Source of the DNA: an uncultured Pelagibacteraceae bacterium
GTDB taxonomy: Bacteria > Pseudomonadota > Alphaproteobacteria > Pelagibacterales > Pelagibacteraceae
Length of the DNA: 64,000 nt
Assembly (NCBI GenBank): GCA_902582845.1
Contig: CACHTQ010000003.1
Location: 62,001 to 126,000 of the forward strand
Direction: 5' to 3'
Shown here: one piece after another, positions 61,415-64,000 of the stretch
Numbering within the stretch: the stretch's first letter is position 1
Layout: the number at the start of each line of letters is the position of its first letter
Made by a program: the position numbers and the translations under genes
Notes under the pieces: generated by a model
Database searches by the model: none
What the model was told of the DNA's origin: nothing
What the model saw: only the letters and a program-made list of their open reading frames with translations

Positions 61415-63652
61415 ATGAGCACTGAAAATTTTAAAAATAAATCTTTTAAAGCAAATGAGTTAAGCAAATGTCCTTTTACAGGAGCAGGTACACCTGCAAA
61501 GTTTTCTGCAGGAAGAGGGCAATCAGTAAGAGACTTCTGGCCAAATAGTTTAAATCTAAAAATTCTTAGTCAGCATTCTAATTTATCGAACCCTATGGAT
61601 AAAAAATTTAATTATGCAAAAGAATTTAAAAAACTTAATTACAAAGCGCTAAAAAAAGATTTAAAAAAATTAATGACAGACTCACAAGAATGGTGGCCTG
61701 CAGATTACGGTCATTATGGTCCTTTATTTATCCGATTAGCATGGCATGCGGCAGGAACTTATAGGACTGGTGATGGTAGAGGTGGTGCCGGTACAGGTAA
61801 TCAAAGATTTGCTCCACTCAATTCTTGGCCAGATAACGTGAATTTGGATAAAGCAAGGTTACTTTTATGGCCAATCAAAAAAAAGTATGGAAGAAAAATT
61901 TCATGGGCAGATCTATTTATATTAGTTGGAAACGTAGCATTAGACTCTATGGGTTTTAAAACTTTTGGTTTTGGCGCAGGTAGGACAGACATCTGGGAAC
62001 CAGAGGATGATATTTACTGGGGTTCAGAAAAAGAAATGCTAGGTGTTGAGAGATACAGCGGAAAAAGAGATTTAGAGCAGCCGTTAGGTGCTTCTCACAT
62101 GGGTTTGATTTATGTAAATCCACAAGGTCCAGACGCAAATCCAGATCCACTACTAGCAGCACATGACATCAGAGAGACATTTGGAAGAATGGCAATGAAC
62201 GATTATGAAACAGCAGCTTTAGTGGCTGGTGGTCATACATTTGGAAAATCTCATGGAGCAGCATCAGAGTCTTATAAAGGTCCAGATCCAGAAGCCTCAA
62301 AACTTCAGGATCAATCTACTGGATGGAATAGTGGATATAAATCTGGAAAAGGTGTCGATACGATAAGCAGCGGTATTGAAGGTGCTTGGACTCAAAATCC
62401 TACAAAATGGGATATGGGTTATTTAGATTGTTTATATGGTCATGATTGGGAGCTAACAAAAAGCCCAGCCGGAGCTCATCAGTGGACTCCAAAGAAAAAT
62501 GGTCAAAAAATTAAAATGGTTCCTGATGCGCACCAAAAAGGTGTGCTTCATCCACCGATGATGCAAACAACAGATATATCTATGAAAGTTGACCCAAGTT
62601 ATGGACCAATTACAAAGCATTTCCATCAAAACCCTAAAGAGTTTCATGATGCATTCGCTCGAGCATGGTTTAAATTAACTCATAGAGATATGGGTCCAAG
62701 AGTTTGCTACTTGGGTAGTGAAGTTCCAAAAGAGCAATTAATTTGGCAAGATCCAATTGATAAACCAAAATACAAACTAAAATCAAAAGATATAAAAGAT
62801 TTAAAAAACAAAATCTCTAAATCTAAAATATCAATTTCAGATTTAGTTTCTACTGCATGGGCATCAGCTTCAACATTTAGAGGATCAGATAAAAGAGGTG
62901 GTGCAAACGGTGCAAGAGTAATGTTAGAACCACAAAAAAGATGGGCAGTGAATAATCCTAAGAAATTATCAACTGTGGTTAAAGCTTTAAATAAAATTAA
63001 AGATCAATTTGATAATAAAAAGAAAAATGTATCAATGGCAGACTTGATTGTCTTAGCAGGTGGTGTTGGTATAGAGATGGCTGCTAAAAAGGCAGGGCAT
63101 AAAGTTAATGTTCCATTTTCAGCAGGCAGAGGAGATGCAAGACAAGATCAAACTGATATTCATTCTTTTGGTCTTCTTGAGCCTCAGGCAGATGGTTTTA
63201 GAAACTATCTAAATGGCGGAGCTTCAAATGTCTCAGCAGAAGAAAAATTGGTTGATAAAGCACAACTAATGGGTCTGACTACACCAGAAATGACAGCACT
63301 TATAGGCGGTATGAGAGTTTTAAATACTAACTATGATGGTTCAAATTATGGTGTTTTTACAAATAAACCTGGCTCTCTTACCAACGATTATTTCGTAAAT
63401 CTATTAGACATGAATACTACATGGAAAGAGGAAGATAAATCAGAACAAACTTTTGTTGGAAAAGATAGAAAAACTCAAAAAACTAAATGGAAAGCAACAA
63501 GAGTTGATTTGATTTTTGGTTCAAATTCTCAACTAAGAGCTCTTGCAGAAGTTTATGCCTGTGAGGACTCAAGTGAAAAATTTGTTAAAGATTTTATAGC
63601 TGCATGGGTAAAAGTTATGAATTCTGATCGATTTGATTTGAAATTAAATTAA
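61415..63652 (+). CDS. katG: Catalase-peroxidase KatG
   Basis: [57 protein letters not shown]; 745 aa two-domain length. Confidence 0.99.
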   Translation: MSTENFKNKSFKANELSKCPFTGAGTPAKFSAGRGQSVRDFWPNSLNLKILSQHSNLSNPMDKKFNYAKEFKKLNYKALKKDLKKLMTDSQEWWPADYGHYGPLFIRLAWHAAGTYRTGDGRGGAGTGNQRFAPLNSWPDNVNLDKARLLLWPIKKKYGRKISWADLFILVGNVALDSMGFKTFGFGAGRTDIWEPEDDIYWGSEKEMLGVERYSGKRDLEQPLGASHMGLIYVNPQGPDANPDPLLAAHDIRETFGRMAMNDYETAALVAGGHTFGKSHGAASESYKGPDPEASKLQDQSTGWNSGYKSGKGVDTISSGIEGAWTQNPTKWDMGYLDCLYGHDWELTKSPAGAHQWTPKKNGQKIKMVPDAHQKGVLHPPMMQTTDISMKVDPSYGPITKHFHQNPKEFHDAFARAWFKLTHRDMGPRVCYLGSEVPKEQLIWQDPIDKPKYKLKSKDIKDLKNKISKSKISISDLVSTAWASASTFRGSDKRGGANGARVMLEPQKRWAVNNPKKLSTVVKALNKIKDQFDNKKKNVSMADLIVLAGGVGIEMAAKKAGHKVNVPFSAGRGDARQDQTDIHSFGLLEPQADGFRNYLNGGASNVSAEEKLVDKAQLMGLTTPEMTALIGGMRVLNTNYDGSNYGVFTNKPGSLTNDYFVNLLDMNTTWKEEDKSEQTFVGKDRKTQKTKWKATRVDLIFGSNSQLRALAEVYACEDSSEKFVKDFIAAWVKVMNSDRFDLKLN

Positions 63653-63674
63653 ATTTGAAAAAAGATAAAGTTAT

Positions 63675-64000
63675 ATGGCTACAGCAAATTTTGAGGATTT
63701 TTACGAAGTTCCAAATCTAAATTTTGACATTTCAAAGTTAAAAGATGATCTAGATAAAATTTTGAAATTAAAAAAATTTAATACACCAGGTGTTACACAT
63801 TTTGGTGCAATTCCATTAAACCAAATTCCAAACGATAAAAGTTCGATTGAAGGGAGCAATATTAGAGGAAAATATTGGACAATTGCAGATGAAACTGGAA
63901 AAGAGGTTTCAAGAGATGTAGATATAGATGAGTCTAAATATACACAATTAATACCTGAATTTGAAAATACATACTTTGCAGAAGTTTACAAAGTTCTAAG
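63675..64000 (+). CDS. Hypothetical protein (partial, runs off right edge)
   Basis: Own translation: MATANFEDFYEVPNLNFDISKLKDDLDKILKLKKFNTPGVTHFGAIPLNQIPNDKSSIEGSNIRGKYWTIADETGKEVSRDVDIDESKYTQLIPEFENTYFAEVYKVL; open to the end. Confidence 0.7.
   Translation, partial: MATANFEDFYEVPNLNFDISKLKDDLDKILKLKKFNTPGVTHFGAIPLNQIPNDKSSIEGSNIRGKYWTIADETGKEVSRDVDIDESKYTQLIPEFENTYFAEVYKVL

Noticed and set aside
1-64000. CRISPR arrays, tRNA/rRNA genes, insertion sequences, prophage or defence genes
   Set aside because: No regularly spaced repeats, no transposase/integrase/Cas-like ORFs, and gaps are too small or lack tRNA-like folds on inspection.

Overview
This is an AT-rich, densely packed chromosomal core window that looks like a SAR11/Pelagibacter-type alphaproteobacterium, judged from gene order and protein sequences. 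I see no CRISPR array, rRNA, tRNA, transposon, phage or defence island. The genes are mostly housekeeping: hisBH, hslVU, secB-dnaQ-coaE-aroE-maf-ppsR, hemEHJ, rho-mnmE-mnmG-rsmG-parAB, holA-lptE-leuS, a porin, dapB/dnaJK/grpE, maeB, murJ-trpS, fur-miaB-phoH-ybeY-lnt-metK, nusA-infB-rbfA-rpsO-pnp, fabIBA-irr and katG. The most interesting signals lie between or across genes. (1) A probable replication origin upstream of hemE (about 8990-9273) has an exact DnaA box, a TTAA-N7-TTAA CtrA-type site and a 7-bp-periodic TTAA array, with parAB and a 15/16 parS about 7 kb away. (2) Two Irr/ICE-like inverted repeats flank irr, one of them between the -35 and -10 elements of katG. (3) RpoH-type promoters precede dnaK (exact alphaproteobacterial consensus) and hslV. 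(4) The rpsO-pnp spacer is an unusual GAA(A)C/T repeat with stacked ATGs and an overlapping uORF. (5) A terminator hairpin sits directly before nusA where rimP would normally be. (6) A half-length TsaB overlaps a deacetylase gene head-to-head. (7) Six-base and four-base palindromes serve as start or stop codons on both strands. I did not find a clearly new multi-gene system. The candidates below are regulatory and compaction features read by eye, and no searches were run.
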